A DNA stretch of 64,000 nucleotides from Thioclava sp. SK-1 (GCF_001705665.1 NZ_MDHA01000032.1:186001-250000); one strand, 5' to 3'; positions 52,803 through 63,310 are shown, numbered from the stretch's first letter. The notes: generated by a model from the sequence alone, not told the origin. Numbers and translations: made by a program.

Positions 52803-55742
52803 TCAGGCCACTTGGGCAGGGGCCTGTGCGGATATCTCTTCGCATTCGGGCGCAGAAATGCGGAACTGCGCCATCGAATTGGTAAGCCGGTCTGTTTGGG
52901 TCGACAGGCTCATACTGGCTGCCGAGCTGTTCTCGAACATGGCCGCGTTTTGCTGTGTCACCTGATCAAGCTGATTGACGGCAATATTGATTTCTTCCAG
53001 CCCGATCGCCTGTTCAGAGGCCGACCGAGAGATCTCTTGCACTTTGCCTGCGATTTCGGCCACCGATCCCATGATGGTTTCCAGCACATCGCCGGCACGC
53101 CCAACCATTTCCGCGCCATGCGTGACCTGCGTGTTGGAGGCGCTGATCAGGCCGGTGATTTCGCGCGCAGCTTCCGAGGATCGCTGGGCCAGGGCGCGCA
53201 CTTCAGATGCGACTACGGCGAAACCGCGCCCTGCCTCACCCGCACGGGCGGCTTCGACGCCAGCGTTCAGGGCCAGCAGATTGGTCTGAAAGGCGATATC
53301 ATCAATCACCGTGGTGATTTTGGAGATCTGGGACGAGCTGCCTTCGATCTCTCGCATGGCACTGACGGCGCTGCGCACAACGGTTTCCGATTGCTGTGCA
53401 TTTAGCCGGGCATGTTCCACAATGCTGGCAGCCTGGGCAGCCCCATCCGAGGCGGATTTGACAGATGCTGTCAGCTCATCCAATGCCGCGGCGGTTTGCT
53501 CTAATGTCGCGGCCTGCGTTTCGGTGCGCCCCGACAGCTCTGATGCGGCGGTGACGACATCGCCGCTTTCTTGTTGAATTTGCAAGGCGGCTGCCATGAT
53601 CTCGGCCATCGCAGAGGACAAGGTTTCCCCGGTCTGGTTAAAATTGCGGCGCAGCTCTTCGTAATCAGCAGAAAATGGCGTGGTCAGTCGATAGGATAAA
53701 TCCCCGTTGGCCAGCGCATCCAGACCGTTGCGCAACCCGTTGACCACCTCTTGTTGGGTTTTCACATGGGCCGCGCGGGTGGCATCGGCCTTGGCCAGGG
53801 CGCGTTGCCCCTGCGTGACATCCGCGCCGATCAAAATCGCGCCTGCGGCACGGCCAAACGGGTCTTTCAGCGGTGTCAGGCTGGCTTCGATCGTGTGGAC
53901 CTCACCCGTCTTTCCGGTCAATGTCATACGCCCGGCCCAACGTTTGCCTTCGCGGATGATGCTGCCCAGATTGGCCTCTTCATCGGGTGTCAACAATGCG
54001 CTGATTTTTTTCCCCGTCAGGGCCTGTGCCGACTTGCCCGCCATTTGCGCCACCACAGGGTTTGCATGTTGCACGCAGCCCTTGGCATCAAAATCAACCC
54101 GCGCCGATGTTACATCAATGGCGGTTAATGTCGCCGTATCGCGCAAAGCCTTGGTTTGGTTCTTCCATTCGACCGTCATGCCGACATAGTGACCATCGGC
54201 ATTATGCACCGGGGTGAAGGACAGTGCATAGAAGTTCTGCCCCATCGTCAAGACGGCGCTAAAATGTTTGCGGGATGGATCTGCCAATGCCTGACGTCCC
54301 TCGGCTGGCAATTCATAGAACAGATCAAGGTTCATGCCGATCAGCTCTGCCGGGGTGCTCCCATCCGTCAACGCATGGATCGCGGCGGCTTCCACTGTAA
54401 ACAGCCGCATCAGGGCATCGTTCATATATAGTATCGTGTCGTCTTCATTGACCATCAGCATCGCAGAAGAGCTTTCGCTGAACGCAGAGCTTTTGAATGT
54501 GGCCTCATGTGCGGCGTTTTCCGCCCCCGCAAGCCGTTCTCGGAAGGCATCCAAGGTTGTGGCGATGGTGCCAATCTCATCGCCGCGGCTGCGGGCGGGC
54601 ACATCGGTGTCAAAGGCACGGTTGGCGATCTGTTCCATTGCACGGCCCACCGCCGACAAAGGACGCGTAATCGACCGTGACACCGTGATTGCACTTAGGC
54701 TGGCGACCCCAGCGACAGCCAGCGCAATCAAAAGCGTGTAGCGGCTCATATCCGCTAAGGGTGCGTTGATTTCGTCAAGGTTGATTTTATCGATGACGGT
54801 CCAGGCGGTGCCGTGAAAATCAACATTTTCGCGTTTGGCCAGAACCTGTGCACCGAAACGGTCGGTATATTCGATGGTGCCATCAGCGCTGGGTGCGTCC
54901 AGTGCGCTGAGGTCGATGCGGGTACGCAGCATGTTATCGATAGTGTCATTGGGGCTGTCGACGCGCATCAGCCCATCTGCACCCACCAGCAACGCTTCGC
55001 CGCTGTCCCCCAGGCCGGGATGTTCGGCCATCACCGCGGCAATCCCAGTCACTGGCAGCTGATAGGCCAAAACGCCAATCACCTGACCCGATGGATCGCG
55101 TAGCGCCTGGCCGATAAAGGCGGCGGGGGCGTCATTGCCTGGCGCATAGCGGGCAAAATCTGCGAATGGGGCGGTGTCGGGTGCTGCCATTGCGTCGGCC
55201 CAAACCTGCGCCAACCCGGTCTCTGCCACCGGGCCCTTGGTCAGGTTGGTGCCGAAATCTGCCTGTTTCGTGACCGTGTAGACGATGTTGCCCTGCGCAT
55301 CGATCAAGACGATATCTGAATAGCCCATTTCATGCCGCAGCGCGTCAAACACCGGATGCAACGTGGCATGAACCTGATCATAGGGCGCGATGTTGCCAGC
55401 CTTGGCCGATATTTTATCCGCAGCCAAATAGGCCTGTTTCAGCTGCTGCATCGGATTTGACAATTCAGCAAACGCGGCATGAAACTGTGCCAGAGCCTGT
55501 GCGGTGAACGGGCTTTGCGCGGTGATCGCCAGATTGGTGTCGATGCTGTTCAGCAGCGTCTCAAGTGCGCTGGTCTGCGCCCGCGTCGCGTCAAGAAGGC
55601 GGGCATGCCCGGCCTCCTCGACGCTGGTCTTCATGTGCAGATAGGCCGGCACCAGTGTCGCAATGACGGCCGCCAATGACAGTGTGATGATAATCGCCGG
55701 CAGCTTATAGACGATACGGATTTGGTTTAACGCTATGGCCAT
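52803..55742 (-). CDS. methyl-accepting chemotaxis protein with Cache, HAMP and PAS domains
   Basis: A large chemoreceptor (979 aa). Domain order: span (about 15-37), periplasmic dCache-like sensor (about 40-320), span (about 330-352), HAMP (about 353-405), PAS-type domains (about 425-545 and 550-660), then the signalling domain with [30 protein letters not shown] at its hairpin. The ATG at 55742 has GAGGA 5 bases upstream. The cytosolic PAS domains suggest redox or energy sensing added to ligand sensing. No che genes are nearby. Confidence 0.92.
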   Translation of the reverse strand: MAIALNQIRIVYKLPAIIITLSLAAVIATLVPAYLHMKTSVEEAGHARLLDATRAQTSALETLLNSIDTNLAITAQSPFTAQALAQFHAAFAELSNPMQQLKQAYLAADKISAKAGNIAPYDQVHATLHPVFDALRHEMGYSDIVLIDAQGNIVYTVTKQADFGTNLTKGPVAETGLAQVWADAMAAPDTAPFADFARYAPGNDAPAAFIGQALRDPSGQVIGVLAYQLPVTGIAAVMAEHPGLGDSGEALLVGADGLMRVDSPNDTIDNMLRTRIDLSALDAPSADGTIEYTDRFGAQVLAKRENVDFHGTAWTVIDKINLDEINAPLADMSRYTLLIALAVAGVASLSAITVSRSITRPLSAVGRAMEQIANRAFDTDVPARSRGDEIGTIATTLDAFRERLAGAENAAHEATFKSSAFSESSSAMLMVNEDDTILYMNDALMRLFTVEAAAIHALTDGSTPAELIGMNLDLFYELPAEGRQALADPSRKHFSAVLTMGQNFYALSFTPVHNADGHYVGMTVEWKNQTKALRDTATLTAIDVTSARVDFDAKGCVQHANPVVAQMAGKSAQALTGKKISALLTPDEEANLGSIIREGKRWAGRMTLTGKTGEVHTIEASLTPLKDPFGRAAGAILIGADVTQGQRALAKADATRAAHVKTQQEVVNGLRNGLDALANGDLSYRLTTPFSADYEELRRNFNQTGETLSSAMAEIMAAALQIQQESGDVVTAASELSGRTETQAATLEQTAAALDELTASVKSASDGAAQAASIVEHARLNAQQSETVVRSAVSAMREIEGSSSQISKITTVIDDIAFQTNLLALNAGVEAARAGEAGRGFAVVASEVRALAQRSSEAAREITGLISASNTQVTHGAEMVGRAGDVLETIMGSVAEIAGKVQEISRSASEQAIGLEEINIAVNQLDQVTQQNAAMFENSSAASMSLSTQTDRLTNSMAQFRISAPECEEISAQAPAQVA

Positions 55743-56024
55743 CTGCGTCCTCAAACTAAGCAACATGAAACTCATAAAACCCGACATGACACGCATCACA
55801 TCGGCAGACTTCGGGACTATTGCGGGCAGAGGCCTAACGAATTCCTACCAATGTTAATCTTGCTCAAATAACGGCTGTAAAATTTCACAAACCGGACCTC
55901 TGTAGCCTGTCTATGTTGGTTTTTTTGGCCCTAGAGGAGGCGCAAAATTTTTATGGGCCTAAAACGAAACAGGGGTCCCGTATGGCGAGACCCCTGAATT
56001 CATTGCACGTTTTGGTTGCAGGCG
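55743..56024. promoter_or_regulatory. region between the chemoreceptor and RND genes
   Basis: This gene-free stretch of 282 bases should carry the chemoreceptor promoter. It also has the RND terminator (55958-55996). No operator was recognised. Confidence 0.4.
55958..55996 (-). terminator. terminator after the RND pump gene
   Basis: CAGGGGTC and GACCCCTG pair around an 11-base loop. On the minus strand TTTCGTTTTAGG follows. Confidence 0.85.
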
Positions 56025-59000
56025 CTACCCCGCAGCGATTCGTTTCTCAGTCGCTTCACGCCATGCTTTGTCCGAAAGCGAGATGAAGGAATAGAACATT
56101 GGCACAACGAAAAGTGTAAAGAGCGTGCCGATGATCAACCCGGTGAACATCACCAGACCCATCGCCTGACGCGCCGCCGCCCCAGCGCCCTCTGCCAGGA
56201 CCAATGGGATCATTGCCAGCGCCATCGCCGCTGTCGTCATCAAGATCGGACGCAGACGGGTTTTGGCAGCGGTCACGATTGCGTCGCGCCGGGTCAGCCC
56301 ATGTTCTTCGCGTTGCTGATTGGCGAATTCCACCATCAAAATACCATGTTTGGTAATCAGCCCCACCAGGGTGATCAGCCCGACTTGGCTGTAGATATTT
56401 AACGTGCCAAGTCCAAGGTTCAGTGGCAAGATCGCGCCAAAGATCGTCAACGGAACCGACATCAAAATGATGAACGGGTCACGCAGGCTTTCGAACTGTG
56501 CCGCCAAGACCAGATAGATCACCAAAACAGCCGCCGCAAAGGCGATGATGATGGTGTTGCCCTGATTGACCTCCAGCCGTGACTGGCCAGAGTAATCAAG
56601 GAAGAACCCGCTTGGCATTTCTTCGGCTGCGATACGCTGAATTTCGGCCAAACCTTCGCCGGTGGAAATGCCAGGCAGGGGCAGAGCCGTGATCGTGGCA
56701 GAGTTCAGCTGATTGAACTGCTCAATTGCAGCGGGGCGCACGCCAGAGGACACATCGACCACCGTACTTAGCGGGACCATATCCCCGGTTGAGGCGCGGA
56801 CGAAATATCGGCCCAGCTCTTCGGGGTTGTCACGGAACTTGCGTGGGACCTGGGTGATGATGTCATAGCTGTCGGAATCGCGGTCAAACTGCGCCACGGC
56901 GCCACCGCCAACCAACAGGCCCAAGGTTGACCCGATCTGCGAAACAGGCACGTTCAGCGCAGCTGCACGTTCCCGGTCAATCGTGACACGCAATTCCGGC
57001 GCGTCAAAGGACAAGGAGTTTTGCACGACGATGAAACGGCCTGACATCTGCGCCTTCAGCCGGATGGCTTCGGACACTTCGGCCACACGTTCGGGCGTAT
57101 GCACCGATTGGATGACCACAGAGATCGGTAGACCGCCGCCAGCCCCCGGCAAAGTAGGGGGCGCAAAGGCAAAGCCCTTCAACCCGGTGGAGCTGTCCAG
57201 CCCGGCCTGAATGTCGGTCTGCACCTCGGATTGTGCGCGATCACGTTCGGCCCAATCGGCAAGTTGCCAGATTTGAATGCCCTGAGCATCATCGCCGCCA
57301 AACCCGGCGATGGAGAAGGATTGAACCACCTCTGGAATATCCTTGGTCGCCTGTGACACTTGTTCAATATAGGCCGAAGTGTAACGATCCGTGGCATATT
57401 TCGGCCCGTTCATGATTGCGAATAACACGCCTTGATCTTCATCGGGCGCCAATTCGCTGGAGGTTTTGGTGAACATGAACCCGGTGACCCCCACCAGAAC
57501 CAATACGACCAACAATGTGATCGGGCGATAGGACAGCGACCCATCGACACGGCGGGCATAAAACCCGGCCAGTTTGTCAAATGTCCGGTCGACAAAACGC
57601 TGAAAGCCAGAACTGTGGCCGGATTTCAAAATCCGACCCGACATCATCGGCGTGATCGTCAATGCGATAATACCCGATAAGATCACCGCACCTGCCAGCG
57701 TAAAGGCAAATTCAGTGAACAGCGCCCCGGTCAGGCCGCCTGTAAAGGCAAGCGGCGCCAAAACCGCCGCCAATGTGATCGTCATCGCGATCACCGGCCC
57801 GGTGATTTCTTGCATGCCTTTGACGGCGGCTGGGATCGGTTGCAGCCCCTCTTCGATATGGCGGTGGATGTTTTCCACCACAACAATCGCATCATCCACC
57901 ACCAGACCGATGGCCAGAACCATCGCCAGCAATGTCAGCAGGTTGATCGAATACCCCAGTGCCAGCAGAACCGCCATAACACCCACCAATGACAGTGGAA
58001 TTGTCACGATTGGCATCAAAACCGAACGGAACGAGCCCAAGAACAGCAAGATCACCAACACAACGATGATCACCGCTTCTTCGATGGTTTTGAATACTTC
58101 GACGATAGAGGCAGAGATTGTTTGAGTGGAATCATAGACCATCTCAATTGACATGCCATCGGGAAGGGCGTTGTTGATCGCGGGAAGCTCGTCGATCACC
58201 GCAGCTGCCGTGTCCAGCGGGTTGGCTGACGGGGTCTGGGTGATTCCGATAAACGTGCCCGCTTGTCCGTTAAAACTGACGATTTCGCCCGCCTCATCCG
58301 ACGCGAGCTCCACATCGGCCACATCGCGCAAACGCACAACGGCATCGCCCGTGGCACGGATCGGCAACGCGCCGAAAGCGTCCGGGGTTTGCAGCGTTGA
58401 ACGCAGCGTGATGGATTGCGCAACATATTCATTCTCGGTGGCGCCCGGCGCCGCAAGGAAGTTCGACGCCTGAATGGCCGCCAGAACTTCGGTTGCGGTT
58501 ACTTGCCGTGCGGCCAGCTTGTCAGGATCAATCCAGACCCGCATGGCATAGTTTGATCCGCCGATGATCTGAATTTCTGCCACACCTTGGATGGTGGACA
58601 TCCGCGGGCGAATGACCCGGTCCAGATATTCGGTCAGCTGCTCTTGCGTCATATTAGGGTTCAGCGCGGCCAGATACATCAGAGCAAAGGTTTGCCCCGT
58701 GCCTTTGACAATCTGCGGGTCTTCCGCCTCGCTTGGCAGTTCCGACCGGACCTGCTGCACTTTGGCCAGCACTTCGGTCAGCGCCACGTCAGGATCTGCG
58801 CCAAGTTTCATATTGACGGACACCACCGAGGCCGACGGGCGCGAGGAGGACGTGACAAAGTCGATATTCTCTGTGGTTGCCACAGCGGCTGAGATGGGCG
58901 CAGTGATGAACCCTTGGATCAGGTCGGGCGCCGCGCCGGGATAGGTCGTGGTGATCGTCACCACGGTTTCTTCAACCTCCGGGTATTCGCGGATCGGCAG

Positions 59001-59093
59001 GCTAAAGAACGCCTGGATCCCCAGCAGCAGCATGAAGGCCCCGAGAACCGTTGATAAGACGGGTCGGCGGATGAATAGTTCTGTGAAATGCAT
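56025..59093 (-). CDS. RND efflux permease (HAE1 family)
   Basis: An inner-membrane proton-driven pump (1022 aa) of the AcrB type, likely exporting drugs or toxic hydrophobics. It begins FTELFIRRPVLSTVLGAFM, has the paired aspartates of span 4 in GLVVDDAIVVVENIHRHIEEG, and the second-half GLITKHGILMVEFANQQ. There are twelve expected spans and two periplasmic loops. The ATG at 59093 follows the adaptor stop by 10 bp; a start at 59156 would overlap the adaptor gene. The outer-membrane factor is not in the window. Confidence 0.95.
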   Translation of the reverse strand: MHFTELFIRRPVLSTVLGAFMLLLGIQAFFSLPIREYPEVEETVVTITTTYPGAAPDLIQGFITAPISAAVATTENIDFVTSSSRPSASVVSVNMKLGADPDVALTEVLAKVQQVRSELPSEAEDPQIVKGTGQTFALMYLAALNPNMTQEQLTEYLDRVIRPRMSTIQGVAEIQIIGGSNYAMRVWIDPDKLAARQVTATEVLAAIQASNFLAAPGATENEYVAQSITLRSTLQTPDAFGALPIRATGDAVVRLRDVADVELASDEAGEIVSFNGQAGTFIGITQTPSANPLDTAAAVIDELPAINNALPDGMSIEMVYDSTQTISASIVEVFKTIEEAVIIVVLVILLFLGSFRSVLMPIVTIPLSLVGVMAVLLALGYSINLLTLLAMVLAIGLVVDDAIVVVENIHRHIEEGLQPIPAAVKGMQEITGPVIAMTITLAAVLAPLAFTGGLTGALFTEFAFTLAGAVILSGIIALTITPMMSGRILKSGHSSGFQRFVDRTFDKLAGFYARRVDGSLSYRPITLLVVLVLVGVTGFMFTKTSSELAPDEDQGVLFAIMNGPKYATDRYTSAYIEQVSQATKDIPEVVQSFSIAGFGGDDAQGIQIWQLADWAERDRAQSEVQTDIQAGLDSSTGLKGFAFAPPTLPGAGGGLPISVVIQSVHTPERVAEVSEAIRLKAQMSGRFIVVQNSLSFDAPELRVTIDRERAAALNVPVSQIGSTLGLLVGGGAVAQFDRDSDSYDIITQVPRKFRDNPEELGRYFVRASTGDMVPLSTVVDVSSGVRPAAIEQFNQLNSATITALPLPGISTGEGLAEIQRIAAEEMPSGFFLDYSGQSRLEVNQGNTIIIAFAAAVLVIYLVLAAQFESLRDPFIILMSVPLTIFGAILPLNLGLGTLNIYSQVGLITLVGLITKHGILMVEFANQQREEHGLTRRDAIVTAAKTRLRPILMTTAAMALAMIPLVLAEGAGAAARQAMGLVMFTGLIIGTLFTLFVVPMFYSFISLSDKAWREATEKRIAAG

Positions 59094-59103
59094 CTGGTGG
59101 CCC

Positions 59104-60297
59104 TTATGGCTTCGGCGCGGTTGCGGCGTCAGAGGCGGGCTCTGATGGCGCATCATCGGGCGTTTCAGTCATCGGTTCAGAAATTGAGGCGCCGATTTCG
59201 GGGGTCAGCTGCAAGCTGTTGTCGATTTTGACGGTGGCCCCGGGGCTAAGACGGTTTTGGCCCGCATCGACCACTTGATCGCCGTCTGAAACACCTTTGA
59301 CGATTTCAATCATACCGCCCGATCGCCGGCCCAGAGTCACAAACACCTGCCGTGCGATCATCTTGGGTTCATCTGCGCCGTCGGGGGTCTCTTCGGTGAC
59401 CACATAGACGCTGTCACCATAGAGGCTGGAGGCCACAGCCGTTTGCGGCAAAGCAATCACACCGCTTTCAGTTGGCAAGATGACGCGAACACGAACGAAT
59501 TGGCCCGGTGTCAGATCGCCGTCATCATTGGGAATTTCTGCCCGCAATGTGACCAGACGTGAATTGGGGTCGATTTTTGGCTCGATCCCGGTGATCGCGC
59601 CAGACAGTTCCAACGCGCCGTCTTCGGAATAGATTTGGACCGGCATGCCTGCATGGGCCTGTGCGGCCTGTTGTTCTGACAAGGTGAAATCAACGCGCAT
59701 TTCTGTCTGGTTTTGCAACGTCGCATAGGTGGTGCCGGCGGTTACAAATTGCCCGGCTTCGACCTGTGGGATACCAACGGTGCCCGAAAACGGTGCGGTC
59801 AATTGTTTCGTTTCCAATGCCGCGCGGAGTTTTTCTACCGTGGCATTTGCTTCGCTGGAGGCGGCGGTGGCCTCATCCAACGCGGAAACGGCGGAAACAC
59901 CGCGATCACGAAGGGCCTGCGCGCGGGTCAGCGCGGTTTGTGCCAATTCCAACCCGGCCTGGGCGGCGGCCAGATCGGCGCGTTCCTGACGGTCGTCGAT
60001 CTGCACCAAAAGCTGGCCTTTTTCAACGCTGTCATTGGCGCTGAATTTGATTTCGCGCACGATGCCTGCGGCTTCGGCGGCCAGATCGGTCCCCTGCGAG
60101 GCCAGTGCGGTGCCGATGGTTTCAATGCCCGGCTGCCACGTGACAGCTTTGGCCGGCGTGACCGAGACGGCAACAGGGGGAGGGGTCATCCCGGCAAAGA
60201 ACTGTGCGATCATTTTGTCGCGGAACAGGTTAAAGCCGACGATCCCGCCACCAACAAGGGCAAGTAGGACAATGGCAATGAGGAGGCGTTTGATCAT
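59104..60297 (-). CDS. RND periplasmic adaptor (HlyD/MFP family)
   Basis: A 397-residue adaptor with one N-terminal span (about 5-25), linking the pump to an outer-membrane channel. Landmarks are GIVREIKFSANDSVEKGQLLVQIDDR (lipoyl half 1), a helical hairpin to about 165, FSGTVGIPQVEAGQFV (lipoyl half 2), and beta-barrel segments with TPGQFVRVRV. AGGAG precedes the ATG. The Pro/Ala-rich C-terminal tail is about 45 residues. Two palindromes lie upstream. Confidence 0.95.
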   Translation of the reverse strand: MIKRLLIAIVLLALVGGGIVGFNLFRDKMIAQFFAGMTPPPVAVSVTPAKAVTWQPGIETIGTALASQGTDLAAEAAGIVREIKFSANDSVEKGQLLVQIDDRQERADLAAAQAGLELAQTALTRAQALRDRGVSAVSALDEATAASSEANATVEKLRAALETKQLTAPFSGTVGIPQVEAGQFVTAGTTYATLQNQTEMRVDFTLSEQQAAQAHAGMPVQIYSEDGALELSGAITGIEPKIDPNSRLVTLRAEIPNDDGDLTPGQFVRVRVILPTESGVIALPQTAVASSLYGDSVYVVTEETPDGADEPKMIARQVFVTLGRRSGGMIEIVKGVSDGDQVVDAGQNRLSPGATVKIDNSLQLTPEIGASISEPMTETPDDAPSEPASDAATAPKP

Positions 60298-60368
60298 GGT
60301 GTCTCCTACAGACGTGTCAGAGAGGGCGCGTCATATAGGGGAGGCCTGACACGCGGATGTGATGTAAA

Positions 60369-60381
60369 CTGAACGGTTCAG
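60369..60381. promoter_or_regulatory. palindrome CTGAACGGTTCAG
   Basis: Perfect 6-1-6 palindrome, 72-84 bp upstream of the adaptor start. It looks like an operator for the RND operon. Confidence 0.5.
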
Positions 60382-60414
60382 CTTTAGCTTGCACTATTCC
60401 GGCATTCGTTCGCT

Positions 60415-60428
60415 ATAAGCAAGCTTAT
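60415..60428. promoter_or_regulatory. palindrome ATAAGCAAGCTTAT
   Basis: Perfect 6-2-6 palindrome in the same region, 118-131 bp upstream of the adaptor start. Role unknown; it could be a second operator. Confidence 0.35.
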
Positions 60429-60646
60429 GAACCGAACTGCTTGTTGGCAAGGCACGCACATAGAAAACCATGTTCTGTGCAATATTGCGATTGTGTGGCG
60501 ATCCCCGTGGGTTGCGGGCGAAAGCCGGGTGCAGTCCAAAGGTCTAAGTTGACGTTCGGGGAAACTTTATTGATCTTTGTCGCTTATCTTATCGGTATTG
60601 CCCGTCGGGTGATGTAGCTGCTGTAACTATGAAGAAGGTGCGAGTC

Positions 60647-60979
60647 ATGTTTATCGATCCGATGTCCTCTATTGAACTTAGTATGGATGCAGCGCGTGTG
60701 AGCTTTGCCGCGCAAGGCGTCATAGCAATGCGTTTGGCCGGTATGGCTGGGCTGTGGCATGCGGCCCCTGATGAGATGCTGCGGATGGTGCAAGAAAAGC
60801 AGCAAGCCGTGATGGAGATGACCGAGGCCGCGACCAATGCAATGCTTTCGGGGCAAAGCCCGGACCGGATCATGCAGGCGGGATTGGCGGAAGTTGACCG
60901 TCATACTTCTGGAAATTTGCGCCGTTTGACTGCGCTTGGTCCCAATCTTGGCCCGGTGATGATGGCACCACGCGATTAG
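60647..60979 (+). CDS. small Met-rich protein, phasin-like (often called 'antifreeze protein')
   Basis: A 110-residue protein rich in methionine (13) and alanine, almost all predicted helix. Similar short proteins in Rhodobacteraceae carry the misleading label 'antifreeze protein'; a phasin-like surface-helix role is more plausible but not shown. AAGGTG lies 6 bases before the ATG at 60647. There is no signal peptide. It stands alone and diverges from the RND operon. Confidence 0.7.
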   Translation: MFIDPMSSIELSMDAARVSFAAQGVIAMRLAGMAGLWHAAPDEMLRMVQEKQQAVMEMTEAATNAMLSGQSPDRIMQAGLAEVDRHTSGNLRRLTALGPNLGPVMMAPRD

Positions 60980-60992
60980 GGCATGGTATGAT

Positions 60993-61016
60993 CCGCAGCG
61001 TCGAGATGCGCTGCGG
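60993..61016 (+). terminator. hairpin after the small Met-rich gene
   Basis: CCGCAGCG and CGCTGCGG pair around an 8-base loop just past the stop. No T-run follows. Confidence 0.45.
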
Positions 61017-61069
61017 GTCAGGTAATGCGCCTGACTTGAGGTGGCGCTGCCGTGTTGACCGGGTGCATT

Positions 61070-61092
61070 GGATATTTATAGCAAGATGAAAG
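61070..61092. repeat. second copy of the intergenic repeat tail
   Basis: GGATATTTATAGCAAGATGA matches the tail of the element at 40540-40563 apart from a short indel. It lies directly after the thiQ stop. Confidence 0.6.
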
Positions 61093-61788
61093 TCACGCGC
61101 CCAAATAGGCCCTGAGCGCGGGGGGGGGCGACGCAAGCAGTGACTGCGTTGGGCAGGGCGGATGCGCGACCCCATCGGTAACAGCAATCGTATTTGGGCA
61201 AAATGCGGCTGCGTCATCGGGGTCATGGGTGACCATTACAGTGGTGAGCTTTGCATCGGTGGTCAGTTTTCCCGTTAAATCAAGCATTTCAGATTTTAAC
61301 GCCGGGCCGAGGGCTGCAAAAGCCTCGTCCAGCAACAGGATCGGCTTATTGCGCAAGAGGGTGCGGGCAAGCGCGGCGCGGCTTTGTTGTCCGCCCGATA
61401 GCTGCGGCGGTTTGCGTTGGGCATAGGCGGTCAACCCCGTGTCAGCGAGGGCTTGGGCGATCGTGTCACGATCTTTATCGCTGAGCCGCAATCGGGGGGA
61501 GAGGCCTAGGCCGAGATTCTGTGCGATAGTCAGATGCGGGAACAGGTTTTGATCTTGGAACAAGATGGAGAGTGGGCGCTTGCCGGGGGCGCAGGTTGTG
61601 ATGTCCTGTCCTTGCCACGAAATCCGCCCTGCGCTGGGTGCAAGGAAGCCAGCGATTGCGGAAAGCAGCGTGGATTTGCCCGCGCCTGATGGGCCGATGA
61701 TTGCGGTGCTGGATCCATGAGCAAGAGAGATATTGGCGCGGAGCGTGAAATCGTTTTGTCGTAGTATCAGGTTATCGAGGGTCAGCAT
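61093..61788 (-). CDS. thiQ: thiamine ABC transporter ATP-binding protein
   Basis: A 231-residue ATPase of a thiamine or thiamine-phosphate importer. Walker A is GPSGAGKST (about 37-45), the signature is LSGGQQSRAALARTL, and Walker B is PILLLDEAF. The D-loop reads ALGP where ALDP is usual, so the Asp is replaced by Gly. The ATG at 61788 overlaps the thiP stop by 17 bases. It is the last gene of thiBPQ. Confidence 0.93.
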   Translation of the reverse strand: MLTLDNLILRQNDFTLRANISLAHGSSTAIIGPSGAGKSTLLSAIAGFLAPSAGRISWQGQDITTCAPGKRPLSILFQDQNLFPHLTIAQNLGLGLSPRLRLSDKDRDTIAQALADTGLTAYAQRKPPQLSGGQQSRAALARTLLRNKPILLLDEAFAALGPALKSEMLDLTGKLTTDAKLTTVMVTHDPDDAAAFCPNTIAVTDGVAHPPCPTQSLLASPPPALRAYLGA

Positions 61789-63310
61789 AATGTCCCATCC
61801 GGTCAAAGGCCATAAAAAGGCCAAAGCTGAGGGTGATCAGCAGGGTTGCTGCGCTTGCGGCCTGATCAAGCCGATAGGCGCCCATCAGCTGATATAGGGC
61901 GAGGGGCAGTGTTTGTGTCTGGCCATCGGAAAATAATGTGATCACACCCAGATCCCCCATTGAAAAAGCCGCAGCCAGCCCGGCGCTGAATCCTATGGGG
62001 CGGGCCAATCGGGGCACCGTGACATAGCGCAATCGGGTAATTCCGTGTAGGTCCAGCGATGCGGCAAGCCGATCATAATCCATCTGCAATCCGCGGACCT
62101 GGGGGATCAATATGCGTAGTGCAAAGGGAACACATAGCGCTGCGTTGGATATCAATGTGACAGGCAACGCCAGCTGCGTCGGGTTCACATAGGGGCGTGC
62201 GATCAAGAACAAACCGGTGCCCGTGACCAGTGCAGAGGCCGTAAGGGGGAGCATTCCTGCGGCCTCTGCCCAGCGGTGGCGCGGCGCGGCGAGTGCCAGT
62301 GGCAAAGCTATTGCCAGTGTCAGCGCCGTGGAGGCCAGGGCAAGCCATAGCGACGTTGTTGTGGCCTGCCAGATCGTTGTCGGCAGCCCGGCAAGGCCGC
62401 TGACGCCGCGCATCATGACCACCGCGATCGGTGTCAGCAAGAACAGGCTTGCGGCGGAGATACACAGCGCATCAGGCCAGATAGTGCGCGGTGCAAGCCC
62501 AAGGATTGAGGGGCGGTCAAGACCTGCGCCGAAATTGGGCGCGACCGAGATCACCCGGCTGACCAGCAGCGCGGCAATGCAGATCGCAACCTGCACCAAG
62601 GCAAGCGCAGCGGCGCGGGCAAGGTCAAAATCGAAACGGAAGGCCTGATATATCGCCAGCTCAACCGTTGTGGCGCGGGGCCCGCCTCCAAGTGTCAGGG
62701 CAACCGCAAAGCTGGTCAGACATACAAGAAAGATTGCCAAAAATGCGCCGGGCAGGGTGCTGCGCAACATTGGATATTCCAGGTGCCGGCGAATGCTTGC
62801 AGCGGGAAAGTTTAAACTGGCGGCAAGGCGCATGCGTTCGGATGGTATCGCCTGCCAGCCATGTAAAACCATCCGTGTGGCCAGCGGCAAATTGAAAAAC
62901 ACATGTGCCAAAATCACGCCATGGGCACCGTAGATGCTGAGCGTCGGCAGGCCGAGCCATTGTAGCAGATCATTGACCGAACCAGAGCGGCCAAAGATCG
63001 CGATCAACCCCATGACGGCGGCGATGACGGGCAAGATAAACGGCGCGCCCAACAGGGCAATCAGCAGTTTGCGGCCGGGAAACCGCCTGCGCGATAAAGC
63101 CCGCGCAAGGGGCACGGCACAAGCACAAGACAGCAGCGCGGACAGGGCCGCCTGCCACAGGGTGAACCAGATTGCCGACAGGTCGCGCGCGCTAAGCCCG
63201 CCAAGCCCGCCTGCGCGTATCGTCACGGCTGTCAACGTTCCCAAAACCAGCGCTGCCAGCAACGCTGCCGCCAGCGCTGCGGGGATTAGCGACCGAATGC
63301 GGTCAGCCAT
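61772..63310 (-). CDS. thiP: thiamine ABC transporter permease
   Basis: A fused double permease (512 aa, about twelve spans) of the thiamine importer. Each half has an EAA-type loop: MRLAASLNFPAASIRRHLEYPML in the first and YDRLAASLDLHGITRLRYVTVPRL in the second. This duplicated form is normal for ThiP. The start overlaps the thiB stop by 25 bases and the stop overlaps thiQ. Confidence 0.94.
   Translation of the reverse strand: MADRIRSLIPAALAAALLAALVLGTLTAVTIRAGGLGGLSARDLSAIWFTLWQAALSALLSCACAVPLARALSRRRFPGRKLLIALLGAPFILPVIAAVMGLIAIFGRSGSVNDLLQWLGLPTLSIYGAHGVILAHVFFNLPLATRMVLHGWQAIPSERMRLAASLNFPAASIRRHLEYPMLRSTLPGAFLAIFLVCLTSFAVALTLGGGPRATTVELAIYQAFRFDFDLARAAALALVQVAICIAALLVSRVISVAPNFGAGLDRPSILGLAPRTIWPDALCISAASLFLLTPIAVVMMRGVSGLAGLPTTIWQATTTSLWLALASTALTLAIALPLALAAPRHRWAEAAGMLPLTASALVTGTGLFLIARPYVNPTQLALPVTLISNAALCVPFALRILIPQVRGLQMDYDRLAASLDLHGITRLRYVTVPRLARPIGFSAGLAAAFSMGDLGVITLFSDGQTQTLPLALYQLMGAYRLDQAASAATLLITLSFGLFMAFDRMGHYADPR

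Larger units (their letters stand above)
60298..60646. promoter_or_regulatory. divergent region upstream of the RND operon
   Basis: A 349-base gene-free stretch. It holds two palindromes, at 60369-60381 and 60415-60428, both suited to a TetR-type repressor of the pump. No regulator gene is adjacent. Confidence 0.5.
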
